A DNA stretch of 64,000 nucleotides from positions 246,084-310,083 of the forward strand of contig NZ_BOOR01000012.1 in NCBI RefSeq assembly GCF_016863335.1, in the 5' to 3' direction. The notes under the pieces are model-generated. The model was not told where the DNA came from. It searched no databases and worked only from the letters and a program-made list of their open reading frames with translations. Shown one piece after another: positions 1 through 9,167 of the stretch (positions are counted from its first letter, which is position 1; every line of letters begins with the position of its first letter). The position numbers and the translations under genes are program-made. This DNA comes from Planotetraspora thailandica. GTDB taxonomy: Bacteria > Actinomycetota > Actinomycetes > Streptosporangiales > Streptosporangiaceae.

Positions 1-1
1 G

Positions 2-325
2 GTGCGCGAGGTCATCGCCACCGGCGTCGTGCTGAAGGCGACCGAGGGGTCCAGGATCGTGGGATCCGTCCGGGGCAAGGTGTCGGGTTCGACCTGCCTG
101 GTCGGCCGCCTGGTCGTCGCCCCCGACCGCCAGGGCGAGGGCATCGGAACCGCACTGCTGACCGCGATCCACGAGACCGTTCCCGGCGTGACGGCGTTCG
201 ACCTGTTCACCGGGCACCTGTCCGGGGGCAATCTGCGGCTCTATCGCCGCCTCGGCTACCGCGAGACCCACAGGGAACGCCTGCAGGACCACCTGACACT
301 CGTGCACCTGCGCCGCGACGCCTGA
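2..325 (+). CDS. GNAT-family N-acetyltransferase, 5'-truncated by window edge
   Basis: This is the C-terminal part of a GCN5-related acetyltransferase, which would transfer an acetyl group from acetyl-CoA to an amine; the substrate cannot be told. The acetyl-CoA-binding motif A is seen as RLVVAPDRQGEGIGTALL, with the Q/RxxGxG/A signature, followed by the motif-B-like LYRRLGYRE near the end. Only about 107 residues are visible and the family is usually about 150, so the gene almost certainly begins before base 1 and the GTG at base 2 is probably internal. It ends 23 bp before coaE, which has its own promoter. Confidence 0.75.
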   Translation: MREVIATGVVLKATEGSRIVGSVRGKVSGSTCLVGRLVVAPDRQGEGIGTALLTAIHETVPGVTAFDLFTGHLSGGNLRLYRRLGYRETHRERLQDHLTLVHLRRDA

Positions 326-336
326 ACATCACTCGG

Positions 337-342
337 TAGGCT
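337..342 (+). promoter_or_regulatory. -10 box TAGGCT giving a leaderless coaE transcript
   Basis: TAGGCT fits the actinobacterial TAnnnT -10 consensus and lies 6 nt before the GTG at 349. The expected transcription start therefore falls on or next to the start codon. No Shine-Dalgarno sequence precedes this GTG. Confidence 0.55.
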
Positions 343-348
343 TCGGGC

Positions 349-948
349 GTGCTGAAGGTTGGCCTGACAGGCGGCATAGGTTCGGGCAAGAGCGAGGTCT
401 CCAAGAGGCTCGCGGCGGCCGGGGCGGTGGTCATCGACGCCGACCGGATCGCCCGCGAGGTGGTGGAGCCGGGAACGGCCGGTCTCGCCGAGATCGTCGA
501 GGCGTTCGGCGACGGCATCCTGCTCCCGGACGGCGCGCTCGACCGGGAGAAACTCGGCTCGATCGTCTTCGCCGACCCCGAGAAGCTGAAGGTTCTCAAC
601 GGGATCGTGCATCCGAAGGTCGGCGCCCGCGTGGGCGAGCTGCAGGACGCCGCCCCCCAAGACGCGATCGTGGTCTACGACGTGCCGCTGCTGGCCGAGA
701 ACAACCTCGCCCCCCTGTACGACGTGGTGATCGTGGTGGACGCGTCCGACGAGACCCGCCTAGAGCGTTTGCGGAAATTTCGGGATATGCCCGAGGCGGC
801 GGCCCGGGCTCGAATCCAGGCGCAGGCCTCCCGCGCGGACCGCCTGAAGATCGCGGACATCGTGATCGACAATGAGGGCTCCCTCGACGCGCTCGACGCC
901 CGCGTGGCCGAGGTGCTGGCCGTGCTCCAGGCCCGGGCGAACTCCTAG
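349..948 (+). CDS. coaE: Dephospho-CoA kinase
   Basis: CoaE phosphorylates the 3'-hydroxyl of the ribose of dephospho-CoA with ATP, the last cytoplasmic step of coenzyme A synthesis. The N-terminus is the diagnostic P-loop [11 protein letters not shown] at residues 5-15. [13 protein letters not shown], the dephospho-CoA-binding segment, and [10 protein letters not shown] follow. At 199 residues it is the single-domain form, without the extra C-terminal GrpB-like domain seen in some mycobacterial homologues. The start is the GTG at 349, supported by the leaderless-type -10 box at 337-342. It converges on the large TIR-NACHT gene, with a strong hairpin between them. Confidence 0.96.
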   Translation: MLKVGLTGGIGSGKSEVSKRLAAAGAVVIDADRIAREVVEPGTAGLAEIVEAFGDGILLPDGALDREKLGSIVFADPEKLKVLNGIVHPKVGARVGELQDAAPQDAIVVYDVPLLAENNLAPLYDVVIVVDASDETRLERLRKFRDMPEAAARARIQAQASRADRLKIADIVIDNEGSLDALDARVAEVLAVLQARANS

Positions 949-969
949 CGCTCCGGCCGCCGGCCACAA

Positions 970-1019
970 GCTCCGCCGCGCCGCATGCCCCGCGCGCGGC
1001 GGCGGGGGCGCGGCGGAGC
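970..1019. terminator. Strong bidirectional hairpin between coaE and the TIR-NACHT gene
   Basis: GCTCCGCCGCGCC at 970-982 pairs perfectly with GGCGCGGCGGAGC at 1007-1019, a 13-bp stem. It lies between two convergent genes, so it may terminate both. No U-tract follows, which is normal for GC-rich actinobacterial terminators. Confidence 0.6.
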
Positions 1020-1028
1020 CGGTCGGCA

Positions 1029-1083
1029 GCGGGCCAGGGCAGCGGGGCCAGGGCAGCGGGGCCAGGGCAGCGGGGCCAGGGCA
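1029..1083. repeat. Four-copy 14-bp tandem repeat
   Basis: The unit GCGGGGCCAGGGCA occurs at 1042-1055, 1056-1069 and 1070-1083, preceded by a copy lacking one G at 1029-1041. The array is non-coding and sits 5 bp from the stop codon of the TIR-NACHT gene. Confidence 0.85.
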
Positions 1084-1088
1084 GGGGG

Positions 1089-4000
1089 TCAGAAGGGCTC
1101 GTCGAGGGCGAGCCTGCGCACCTCCGGCAGGTAGGCTTCGTCCGGTTCGAACCGGCACATCCCGATGACGTACCAGAACTGGCCGGCCACCTCGCCCTCC
1201 TGCTTGTAGCGGCCGTCCGGTGAGAAGGCGGCCCATCCCTCCGGTAACCCCAGCAGGCTGGCCCGCTGGGTCCACGACGCCGTGTCCCAGAGCAGCACCA
1301 CGCCGTCGTCGCCCGCGCTGGCCAGAAGGTCGCCCGCCGGGCTGAAGGCCACCGACCAGATGCGCCGGGTGTGCCCGGTGAGCGCTCGTACGGGCTCGCC
1401 CGAGGAGGCGTCCCACAGGCGGACGGTGAGGTCGTCCCCTCCGGTCGCCACCAGCCGGCCGTCGGGGCTGAAGGCGACCGTCCACAACCGGCCCGTGCCG
1501 CCGTCGAGCACGTGGCGGCACTCGCCCGACGACGTGTCCCAGATCCGGGCGGTGCCGTCGTTGCTCGCGCTGGCCAGAAGGCCGCCCGACGGGTGGAAGA
1601 CCACCGAGTAGACCCGTTCTCCGTGGCCGCTCAGCGTCATGACGCCGTCGCCGCCGTCGACGTCCCAGAGCCGCACGAGGCGGTCGTCGCATCCGGTGGC
1701 CACCAGCCGGCCGTCGGGGCTGAAGGCGATCGACCTGACCCTTCCCCGGTGGTCGGCCAGGTTTCTCACCTGGCGGCCGGTGGTGCGGTACCACAGCCGG
1801 ACGCTGTCGTCGTCGTTGGCGGTGGCGAGCAGTTCGCCGTCGGGGCTGAACGCCTCAGCCCACACGTGGTCGGTCTCGACGTTGAGCTCACGCTCGTAGG
1901 TGCCGGCGGCGGTGTTCCACAGGTAGACGCCGCCGTCGTTGCTCGCCGTGGCGAGCACGGGCGCCACCGGGCTGAAGATGGCCGAGACGAGCCGGTCGGC
2001 GGTCCCGGTGAGCGACCGGAGGCGGCGCCCGGTGTGCGGATCCCACAGGCGCACATAGCCGTCGTTTCCGCAGGTGGCGAGGGTGCTGCCGTCGGCGGAG
2101 AACCGTACGGCCGTGATCCGCCTGCCATGGCCGCGCAGCGTCTGACGGCACTGGCCGGTCGCGGGGTCCCACAGCCGGGTGGTCCCGTCGTTGCTGCTGG
2201 TGATGAGCTGCTGACCGTCGGGCCGGAACGCGAACGGCCACACCGATCCGCGGTGGCCGGTCAGCTCGGCCCGCTGCTGCCCCGTCGCCACGTCCCAGAC
2301 CCGCACGACGCCGTCGCTGTCGCCGGTCGCGAGCAGTTCGCCCGTCGGGCTGAACAGGACCTGGTAGACCGCTCCGCTGTGGCTCGGGATCGCCCCCACC
2401 TGGTCGCCGCCGGCCGGATCCCACAGGCGTACGGCACCACGGGTGTCGCCGGAGGCCAGCAGACGCCCCTCGGGATGGAACGCGAGGGTGTAGATCCGCC
2501 CGGGATGCCCCGTGATCTCGCGCAGGAGGTCGCCGGTCCTGGGGTCCCACACGCGCAGCACACCCTGGCCGTCGCCGGCGGCCAGGAGCCGCCCGTCGGG
2601 GCTGAGGGCGAGGCGGTAGACGCTGCCCGTGTGGCCGGTCAGCTCCCGGCGGACTCGGCCGGTGGCCAGGTCCCAGATCCTGATGGTCCCGGAGGCGTCG
2701 CCGGTGATCAACAGGCCGGGCAGGAAGACGGCGCTGTAGATGGGCGCGGTGTGGCCGGGCAACTCCAGCGGGTGCTCGCCGGACGACCAGACCCGCATCA
2801 CGCCGTCGGCTCCGCCCGCCGCGATCAGGTCGCCTGAGGACGCCACGGGCCACACGCCGTCGGGATGCCCGTGGAGGACGCGGAGCTGGGCTCCTGTGGC
2901 CGGGTCCCACACCCGGACCGTGCCGTCGGCGGCTCCGGTGATCAGGCCGGCGTCGCCGTACACGACCTTGTAGACGCGGCCGCGATGTCCCTGGAGGGTC
3001 CGCAGCGGGGAGCCGGTGACGCTGTCGCAGACGAGCACGCCGCCGTCCTCGCTGCCGACGGCGACCATGCCGCCGTCCCGGCTGTAGGCGACCGGCTCGG
3101 GCAGCCTGCTGCTCTGGAAGTGATATCCGTACGGCACGCCGACGAGGGCGGGGGCGAGTTCGGCGGTCACCGGCCGGCCGGGGGCGATCGCGGCGCCCCG
3201 CAGTTCGGGGGCGTCGTGGGGGACCCCGGTCGCGTGGAGCAAGGCCGCCCTGTCCCAGCGGCTGCGCTCGATCGCGATGTCGCGTAGATCGGCCCGGGCG
3301 AGCCTGGCCCGGGTGAGGTCGGCGCCGCGCAGGTCGGCCCCGGCCAGTGTGGCCTCGTCCAGGCGCGCACCGGCGAGCCGGGCGTCCCTCAGGACCGCGT
3401 GGGAGAGGTTGGCCCCGACGAGGCGGGCGTCGGTGAGGTCGGCTCCGGTGAGGTCGACTCCGGTGAGCTCCCGGTAGGACAGGTCCTCGCCGCTCAGCCG
3501 GGCTCCCCGCAGATCGGTCCGGGCCGAGGTGCGCAGCCGCGTCGTCACCTTGATCGCGTTGGCCCTCGAGACGTCGTCGGCGTCGGCCGAGGCCAGGGTC
3601 CTGGCGGCCCAGGTCTGGAGTGCCCCCGCGTCCGCCAGGTCGCAGAGGAAATCGACGGCCAGGGCCGACAGCGGACGCAGTGCGAGCCCGTCGAGTGACA
3701 CGGCGAGGTGCCGCGCGACCAGCCACTCCACGACCGAGGCGTGGATGAAACCGAAGAGCCCCTCGTCGGTGCGCACCAGGAGGCTGCCAGCGCCGACCGC
3801 GTGCACGGCCTGCCCGGCCGACAGGCGTCCGCCCGTCCCGTCCGGGCTGCCCGTGAGGTCGGTCAGCGTGGCGGCCACATCCGACAGCTCCGCCGGCTGC
3901 AGGTAGGTCTCCCCGGTCTCCCACAACCGGAGGGCGAGCGTGGTGGTCGCCTGCCACAGGGCGTCCCTGGTGAGGCCGCCGGGCGCCCCGGCCACGCCAC

Positions 4001-6731
4001 GGGTGCGGTTCTCCTCGAACGCCAGCCAGGTGTCGAGGATCTCGTGGTACAGCCCGGCCGCGCTGATGGTCTCCCCGGCCTGCGCGACGGCCCGCAGCCG
4101 TTCCTCCGGCAGGTCGGCGATGAAGCCGAGCATCCGGGGGTTGTGGGCCAGGCCCAGCAGGTCGCCGATGCCCTGCAGCAGTTCCATCCGCTCGTCTGCC
4201 GCGCGCTCCCCGCCGTACCTGTTGACCAGGTAGGCGTGGATCTGGTCCGTGGAGAACTCCTCGATGCTCAGCACCCGCCGGTTGGGCAGCAGGCCCACCT
4301 TCTCGCCGAGCGCGGTCATCACCTGGCTCTGCGACTTGAAATGCTGTGTACGGCCGGCCACCACGATCTTGGCCTTGTCCTCGGCCGCCTGGAGCAGCGT
4401 GTCGAGGTGGTCGGTCGCCCGTTCGTAGGTGAGCCGGGTGACGAGCTCGTCGAAGCCGTCGAAGAGCAGCACGATCCGGCCCTGGCGCAGCATGTAGTGG
4501 AACGCCTTGAGGTCGATCAGCTCCTCCCCGTGGTTGGCGAGGTGGGCGGCGACCAGCCCGGCGACCGAGTGGGCCTTGTCGAGGGCGCGCAGTTCGATGA
4601 GGATCGGCGTCAGATGGGGCAGCTCGGCGGGGATCCGGCGGGCCACCTCGTGCAGCGAGAACGTCTTGCCCCGGCCGAAGTCGCCCAGCACGAGCATGAA
4701 CCTGCCGTGGTCGGCGGCCAGCAGGCGCATCAGCTCGCCGGTGAGGTCGTCGCGCACAGCGCCGGACGCCCGGTCGAGCTCGCGGAACCTCTGCGGCACG
4801 TAGAGCTCGGGCGGGTAGCGCCGGTCGCCCCGCAGCCGGGCCGTCTGCGCGGCGACGTAGTCGGACAGGTCGAGCAGGCCCTGGAACTCGATGAAACTGC
4901 GCAGGCGCAGCCCGCGCCTGAGCGCGTCGTCACGCAGGGCCTGCGGCGGGGTCGGGCCCTGGTAGACGAGCTCGGACCCCGGCTCCAGCCCCGCCGCATG
5001 GACGCGGCCGAGGAAGGCCTCGACGTGGTCCGCGCTCACCGGTCCCACGTGTGCGCCGATCAGGAACTGCCGCACGAAGCCGTCTTCGGGGTGGGTCACC
5101 AGCAGGTACGGAGGCTCGCCGGCCACCCTGCGGATCTTCGACCGCTCGAAACGGGTCTCGCACACCTCGGTGATCCGGTCCAGCAGCAGGTCGGCCGGGC
5201 CGTCCATCACCGGGCCGGGGACGTCGGCCTCCGGCTCGGGTTCGGGCGCGTGACCCTGCGGCCGCCACACCCGCCAGGCGTACGGCAGGACCTCCGGGTC
5301 GCGCACGTCGCGGCGGTCGCGGACCCACCGCCGCATGCCCTCGGGCGTGATCTCGATGAGCTGGTGGCGGCCGGGCGCCGGCGCGGGCACGCACGGCAGA
5401 CCCTCCATCTCCCAGACGTCAGGATCGCCGCGCCGGGGCTCGTGGCCGTGGAGGAGCAGGTCGAGACGCGAGCCGAGGAGGCGCTCCAGCGTCGCCGCGT
5501 CCCGCATGCCGCCCCTCGGCGGGTGGGCGACCAGGCCGATCCGCAGCCACCCGTCGAAGGCGCGCATCCGCTCGGCGAACCACGCGGCCTGCGCCTCCCC
5601 GATGAACCCGTGATCGTCCTCCTCGCGGTGGCTCATCGCGATCGTCGAGTTCAGCCCGGCGACGGCGACCCGCAGCTCGGGCACGTCGAACACCGTCCAC
5701 GGCTGGGCGCTGTCGAAGGACGGGCCGTCCAGGCCCTGGTAGATCTCCTTGAAGAGGTTGGAGAAATGCCGCCACTTCGGCCAGTACGGCGGGCGCGGGT
5801 GCACGTCGTCGGCCTCGCACGTGGCGAAATAGGCCCGGCAGGCGGCTTTGGTGACGTCCCGAGGCCCTGGGACGATCATCAGTCGTCCGGGCTCCAGGCC
5901 CAGCAGCACCCGCAGACCCGTCAGGAACGTCAGCGCCTGCTCGCATTCGCGGATGCTGCCCGACTCGGTCAGGTCGCCTGTCACCACCAGCAGATCGGGC
6001 CTGGGCGCTCCCGCGTCGGCCAGGCGGGTCAGGTCGGCCCAGATGGCGGCCTGCAGCTCACCGGCGTCGAGCGGATCGTCGGCCTCGGCGAGGCCGCGCC
6101 CGAAGCGTGGCCCGGCGATGTGGAGCAGCGTGACCGACGCCGCCCCGCTCTGCCGCGCGTCTGTTGGGAACGCGGGCGCGGAGACGGGCGTGCGCCGGGC
6201 CCGCGGCGTCCTGACGGCCTCGATCTGTTCCGTCCGGTCGGCCCGCGGAGTCACCGCTGCGGCGGGGCCAGTGGGGAAGCGCGGCTGTTCGGCGGGTTTG
6301 GCCCGCCCGGCGAGCGACTGCCTGATGCGGGTCAGCAGCAGCCGCCTCGCCTCGTCCTGGTCGGTCACGCCGACGAGGTCGACCCAGGTGATCGTGGACA
6401 GCAGTCCTTCGAGCGGGCAGTCCTCCACGCGGACCGTCACGAGCTTGTTCGACGGGTTGTCGGGGTCGGCGCGCAGCGCCGCCTGCCATTCGAGCCTGCC
6501 GTACCGCGACTGGAGGTAGTTGCGGCTGAGGACGGCGACGACGAGGTCGGCCTCGCTGACGCCGCGGTCCATGAAGTCGATGAAGTTGGTGCCGGGCACG
6601 AAGTCCCACGCCTGGAGCATCGTGCGGTAGCCGGCGGTCTCAAGCTGCCACGCGATCCAGGCGGCCCAGCGCTCGTCAGCGGGGGAGTAGCTGACGAAGA
6701 TCTCGGTGCGCTCGTCCTCGCGCCGGTTCAT
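1089..6731 (-). CDS. TIR - phosphoesterase-like - NACHT - pentapeptide - WD40 STAND protein
   Basis: A 1880-residue multidomain protein, probably an intracellular immune or signalling NTPase. Residues about 6-140 form a TIR domain: IFVSYSPADERWAAW, then NYLQSRYGRLEW, where E81 is the likely NADase glutamate. Residues about 195-440 resemble a metallophosphoesterase (VVTGDLTESG, LLLHGHE) but the other metal-ligand motifs are altered. An unassigned domain covers about 510-640. NACHT follows, with Walker A GDFGRGKT near 680-690 and Walker B IVLLFDGFDEL. Pentapeptide repeats run from about 1060 to 1155. Fifteen WD40 repeats plus a partial one then fill about 1205-1860. The start is the ATG at 6731; the open frame runs further upstream, but the TIR domain begins only here. 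No adjacent partner gene is evident. A role in phage defence is inferred from the architecture (TIR effector, STAND switch, WD40 sensor). Confidence 0.85.
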   Translation of the reverse strand: MNRREDERTEIFVSYSPADERWAAWIAWQLETAGYRTMLQAWDFVPGTNFIDFMDRGVSEADLVVAVLSRNYLQSRYGRLEWQAALRADPDNPSNKLVTVRVEDCPLEGLLSTITWVDLVGVTDQDEARRLLLTRIRQSLAGRAKPAEQPRFPTGPAAAVTPRADRTEQIEAVRTPRARRTPVSAPAFPTDARQSGAASVTLLHIAGPRFGRGLAEADDPLDAGELQAAIWADLTRLADAGAPRPDLLVVTGDLTESGSIRECEQALTFLTGLRVLLGLEPGRLMIVPGPRDVTKAACRAYFATCEADDVHPRPPYWPKWRHFSNLFKEIYQGLDGPSFDSAQPWTVFDVPELRVAVAGLNSTIAMSHREEDDHGFIGEAQAAWFAERMRAFDGWLRIGLVAHPPRGGMRDAATLERLLGSRLDLLLHGHEPRRGDPDVWEMEGLPCVPAPAPGRHQLIEITPEGMRRWVRDRRDVRDPEVLPYAWRVWRPQGHAPEPEPEADVPGPVMDGPADLLLDRITEVCETRFERSKIRRVAGEPPYLLVTHPEDGFVRQFLIGAHVGPVSADHVEAFLGRVHAAGLEPGSELVYQGPTPPQALRDDALRRGLRLRSFIEFQGLLDLSDYVAAQTARLRGDRRYPPELYVPQRFRELDRASGAVRDDLTGELMRLLAADHGRFMLVLGDFGRGKTFSLHEVARRIPAELPHLTPILIELRALDKAHSVAGLVAAHLANHGEELIDLKAFHYMLRQGRIVLLFDGFDELVTRLTYERATDHLDTLLQAAEDKAKIVVAGRTQHFKSQSQVMTALGEKVGLLPNRRVLSIEEFSTDQIHAYLVNRYGGERAADERMELLQGIGDLLGLAHNPRMLGFIADLPEERLRAVAQAGETISAAGLYHEILDTWLAFEENRTRGVAGAPGGLTRDALWQATTTLALRLWETGETYLQPAELSDVAATLTDLTGSPDGTGGRLSAGQAVHAVGAGSLLVRTDEGLFGFIHASVVEWLVARHLAVSLDGLALRPLSALAVDFLCDLADAGALQTWAARTLASADADDVSRANAIKVTTRLRTSARTDLRGARLSGEDLSYRELTGVDLTGADLTDARLVGANLSHAVLRDARLAGARLDEATLAGADLRGADLTRARLARADLRDIAIERSRWDRAALLHATGVPHDAPELRGAAIAPGRPVTAELAPALVGVPYGYHFQSSRLPEPVAYSRDGGMVAVGSEDGGVLVCDSVTGSPLRTLQGHRGRVYKVVYGDAGLITGAADGTVRVWDPATGAQLRVLHGHPDGVWPVASSGDLIAAGGADGVMRVWSSGEHPLELPGHTAPIYSAVFLPGLLITGDASGTIRIWDLATGRVRRELTGHTGSVYRLALSPDGRLLAAGDGQGVLRVWDPRTGDLLREITGHPGRIYTLAFHPEGRLLASGDTRGAVRLWDPAGGDQVGAIPSHSGAVYQVLFSPTGELLATGDSDGVVRVWDVATGQQRAELTGHRGSVWPFAFRPDGQQLITSSNDGTTRLWDPATGQCRQTLRGHGRRITAVRFSADGSTLATCGNDGYVRLWDPHTGRRLRSLTGTADRLVSAIFSPVAPVLATASNDGGVYLWNTAAGTYERELNVETDHVWAEAFSPDGELLATANDDDSVRLWYRTTGRQVRNLADHRGRVRSIAFSPDGRLVATGCDDRLVRLWDVDGGDGVMTLSGHGERVYSVVFHPSGGLLASASNDGTARIWDTSSGECRHVLDGGTGRLWTVAFSPDGRLVATGGDDLTVRLWDASSGEPVRALTGHTRRIWSVAFSPAGDLLASAGDDGVVLLWDTASWTQRASLLGLPEGWAAFSPDGRYKQEGEVAGQFWYVIGMCRFEPDEAYLPEVRRLALDEPF

Positions 6732-6870
6732 GCGCCCGACCGTGTCGCCGCAATCTCGTGCCCGGGTCTGAGATCGCTGTCCGTCATGGGGCCCAGTATT
6801 ACCGCTGCCGCCGGGGGTTTCGAGGCCTTCGATCGCTTTGGGGGCCATAAGGCGAGGGATGATCGCGTTA

Positions 6871-6876
6871 TAGGGT
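6871..6876 (+). promoter_or_regulatory. -10 box TAGGGT for leaderless start of the transporter gene
   Basis: TAGGGT (TAnnnT) ends 6 nt before the GTG at 6883. This spacing favours that codon over the GTG at 6877 as the leaderless start. Confidence 0.5.
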
Positions 6877-6882
6877 GTGCGC

Positions 6883-8073
6883 GTGTCGGGTGTGCTGCGG
6901 CGGCTGAGCGTCCTGGACTGGATCAGGCTGGCCTTGCTGGCGGTGGGCCTGCTGTTCGTGGCGACCGGTCTGCTCCCCACCGAGACGGCGCGCGACAGCG
7001 TCGAGCGCATCGCGCCGCTGCTGCTCTTCCTCTGCGCGGTGATCGTGCTGGCCGAGCTGACCAAGGAAGCCCAGGTTTTCGATGTCATCGCCACGCGGCT
7101 GGCGATCGTCGGCCGCGGCAGCTACGCCGCCCTTTTCCTGCTTTGTACGGCTTTCGCGTCGCTTGTGACGATATTTCTCAATCTCGATACGACTGCCGTG
7201 TTGCTGACCCCCGTCATGCTGGCTCTGGCGCCGCGGGCGAAGATCGCGCCCTTACCGCTCGCGATGACGACGGTGTGGCTGGCCAACACCGCCAGCCTGC
7301 TCCTGCCGGTTTCCAACCTCACCAACCTGCTGGCGATGAACCGGGTCGCGCTCGGCACGCAGGAGTTCGCCGCCCGCATGTGGCTGCCGGCCCTGGCCGG
7401 CGTCGCGGCGACCATGGCGTTCCTGTGGGCCTTCTACTGGCGGCGCGGCGAGCGCGGGGAGGATCGATACGTCCCGCCGCCACCGCCTCCGGTGGCCGAC
7501 CGGCCGTTGTTCGCGATCGCCGCCACCGCGTGCCTGCTGTTCGTCGCCGCGATCCTCGCCGGGGTCGCGATCGAGGTGGCCGCGCTGGCCGCCGCGGTAG
7601 CGGTCGTCGTGGCGTTCGTCTTCCGGGACCGGAAGAAGCTCACCTGGAGCCTCGTCCCGTGGCAGCTCCTCGTGTTCGTCACCGGGTTGTTCCTCGTGGT
7701 GCCGACGCTGAGCAGGATCGGCCTCGACACGGTGATGGGCGCCATCATCGGCACGGACGGCCACGTCGGCGGCGCCTATCGGGCGGCCGCCGCCGGCGCC
7801 GGCCTGTCCAACGTGGTGAACAACCTGCCCGCCTACGTCGCGGGAGAGCAGGTCATCCCGCCCTCCAACCACACCCAGCTGCTGTCGCTGCTCATCGGGA
7901 CCAACCTGGGGCCGATCATCACCCCATGGGGGTCGCTCGCCACCCTGCTCTGGTTCGAGTGGTGCCGCAGGCGCGAGGTGCGCGTGCCCCTCGTGAAGTT
8001 CATGCTCACCGGGGCCGGCCTCGCGGTCGTGGGACTGGCCGTGACGGTGGGCGCGCTGCTGCTCACATCGTGA
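6883..8073 (+). CDS. ArsB/NhaD/SLC13-type membrane ion transporter
   Basis: A 396-residue integral membrane protein with about 11 hydrophobic segments. It resembles the ion transporter superfamily that includes ArsB and the SLC13/CitM permeases. Visible family-like features are FLNLDTTAVLLTPV in the first half and the half-repeat LSNVVNNLPAY followed by GTNLGPIITPWGSLA in the second half, the paired helical-hairpin motifs. The transported ion (arsenite, carboxylate or sodium/proton) cannot be chosen from sequence, and no arsenic genes are adjacent. It is divergent from the TIR-NACHT gene. Its last 63 coding bases are repeated 1.27 kb downstream, on the other side of the neighbouring two-helix membrane gene. 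Confidence 0.8.
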   Translation: MSGVLRRLSVLDWIRLALLAVGLLFVATGLLPTETARDSVERIAPLLLFLCAVIVLAELTKEAQVFDVIATRLAIVGRGSYAALFLLCTAFASLVTIFLNLDTTAVLLTPVMLALAPRAKIAPLPLAMTTVWLANTASLLLPVSNLTNLLAMNRVALGTQEFAARMWLPALAGVAATMAFLWAFYWRRGERGEDRYVPPPPPPVADRPLFAIAATACLLFVAAILAGVAIEVAALAAAVAVVVAFVFRDRKKLTWSLVPWQLLVFVTGLFLVVPTLSRIGLDTVMGAIIGTDGHVGGAYRAAAAGAGLSNVVNNLPAYVAGEQVIPPSNHTQLLSLLIGTNLGPIITPWGSLATLLWFEWCRRREVRVPLVKFMLTGAGLAVVGLAVTVGALLLTS

Positions 8074-8076
8074 CCG
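8011..8076 (+). repeat. Direct repeat copy A (transporter 3' end)
   Basis: This 66-bp segment encodes the transporter C-terminus GAGLAVVGLAVTVGALLLTS plus its stop codon. It recurs at 9277-9342 in the same orientation with three mismatches. The two copies bracket the gene at 8136-9137. Confidence 0.9.
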
Positions 8077-8135
8077 CGGCAGCATGATCCGGACGGGGGC
8101 GGCTGGAGCCGCCTGACGCCCGGGCGGGGAACCGC

Positions 8136-9137
8136 TCAGGCCAGACCGGGCACGGCAGGAGCCCAGGCGGCCTCGGGCGGGATGTGTCCTCTGTAGGGGT
8201 CCTGATGGTTCAGCGCGTTCCGGGCGATCTCCTCGGCGTCGACCTCGCCGAAGTCGTCAGGCAGCGGAATCCTGAGGGCCGCGAACAGAGCGAACGTCTC
8301 CGCCGGCGTCGGCGAGTCGCTGAGCCGCGGAGCAAGCTCCAGCGGGACGCGCCGCGCCTGGCGAAGGCTGTTCCTCAGCTCGGTGGACCACAGGTTGTAG
8401 TGGGGGCTGTGCCGGGGGAAGGAGATGGCGGGAAAGCGCGGGCCACGCTGTGTGATGATCAGGCGGCTGGACGACAGGTCCCACCGGAAGAGCGTGATGA
8501 CCGAGGAGAGCCGCACGTCGATGTCCAGGAGCTGCTCGTTGAGCTGCCGATACCAGCAGCAGGCCAGGATCGTCGAGTAGGCGTCCATGCGGGTGCCCTT
8601 CGGCGTCCAGACGTCCCTTTCCTCTGATTTCGCCGGCGCCAGATCCTGGTGAAGTTTGGTGTAGTTCGCGCACAGGGCCGCGTCCATGGGATCGAGGATC
8701 TCGAGCCGGAACTCGATCGAGCGACGGTTACGTTCGGCGTGCGCGAAACACTCCGGCAGCGTCACCGCGCGTGTGAACGTCCCCGTTCCGCCCTTGAACA
8801 GCCACCGGTCGGTGTCCAGCCGCGCCTCGCGCAGTTCACGGGAGATCATTGGGCCGGACAGCACGCGTACGGAGCTCGCGTTGGTCAGCAGGGTTTTGAG
8901 ATCCTGCGTGTCGTCGGCCACGGAGGACACCTGCTTGGCTACCCGCCCCTGGCGCGAGCGGTCCATGATCCAGACGAAGGCGAGTGCCGCGAGAACCGGG
9001 AGAATCGCGCCGCTCGCCTTGTCGTCGGGCACGAGATTCATCAGGTCGAGCACGCCCAAGACCAGAGCGGTCAGGAACACCAGGATGATGTCCGCGTTCT
9101 CGACCAGCCCCCGCAGTCGTGCCAGGAGATTCCGCAT
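8136..9137 (-). CDS. Two-helix membrane protein of unknown family (paralogue 1)
   Basis: I do not recognise a named family for this 333-residue protein. Two hydrophobic helices lie at about residues 15-35 and 43-58, followed by a soluble C-terminal domain of about 270 residues. It is a paralogue of the product of 12592-13626: both carry FKGGTGT(F/Y)xRAVTLPEC, an IDP/LDP strand, a conserved WYR segment and TxFRWDLSS. The fold may recall PLD-like domains, but no HKD motif is present, so that is only a guess. It stands alone, flanked by 66-bp direct repeats of the upstream transporter's 3' end, and shares a promoter element with its paralogue. The start ATG at 9137 has GAGGGG 6-8 nt upstream. 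Confidence 0.75.
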   Translation of the reverse strand: MRNLLARLRGLVENADIILVFLTALVLGVLDLMNLVPDDKASGAILPVLAALAFVWIMDRSRQGRVAKQVSSVADDTQDLKTLLTNASSVRVLSGPMISRELREARLDTDRWLFKGGTGTFTRAVTLPECFAHAERNRRSIEFRLEILDPMDAALCANYTKLHQDLAPAKSEERDVWTPKGTRMDAYSTILACCWYRQLNEQLLDIDVRLSSVITLFRWDLSSSRLIITQRGPRFPAISFPRHSPHYNLWSTELRNSLRQARRVPLELAPRLSDSPTPAETFALFAALRIPLPDDFGEVDAEEIARNALNHQDPYRGHIPPEAAWAPAVPGLA

Positions 9138-9167
9138 AAAGGCCCCTCAATGGCTTCCGGCGCATTT

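Noticed and set aside
1029..1083. CRISPR-like array
   Set aside because: Units are contiguous 14-bp copies without spacers; the same holds for the 13-bp array at 63937.
3708..8087. 1459-codon plus-strand frame opposite the TIR-NACHT gene
   Set aside because: Antisense shadow running through two real genes; no domain, biased composition.
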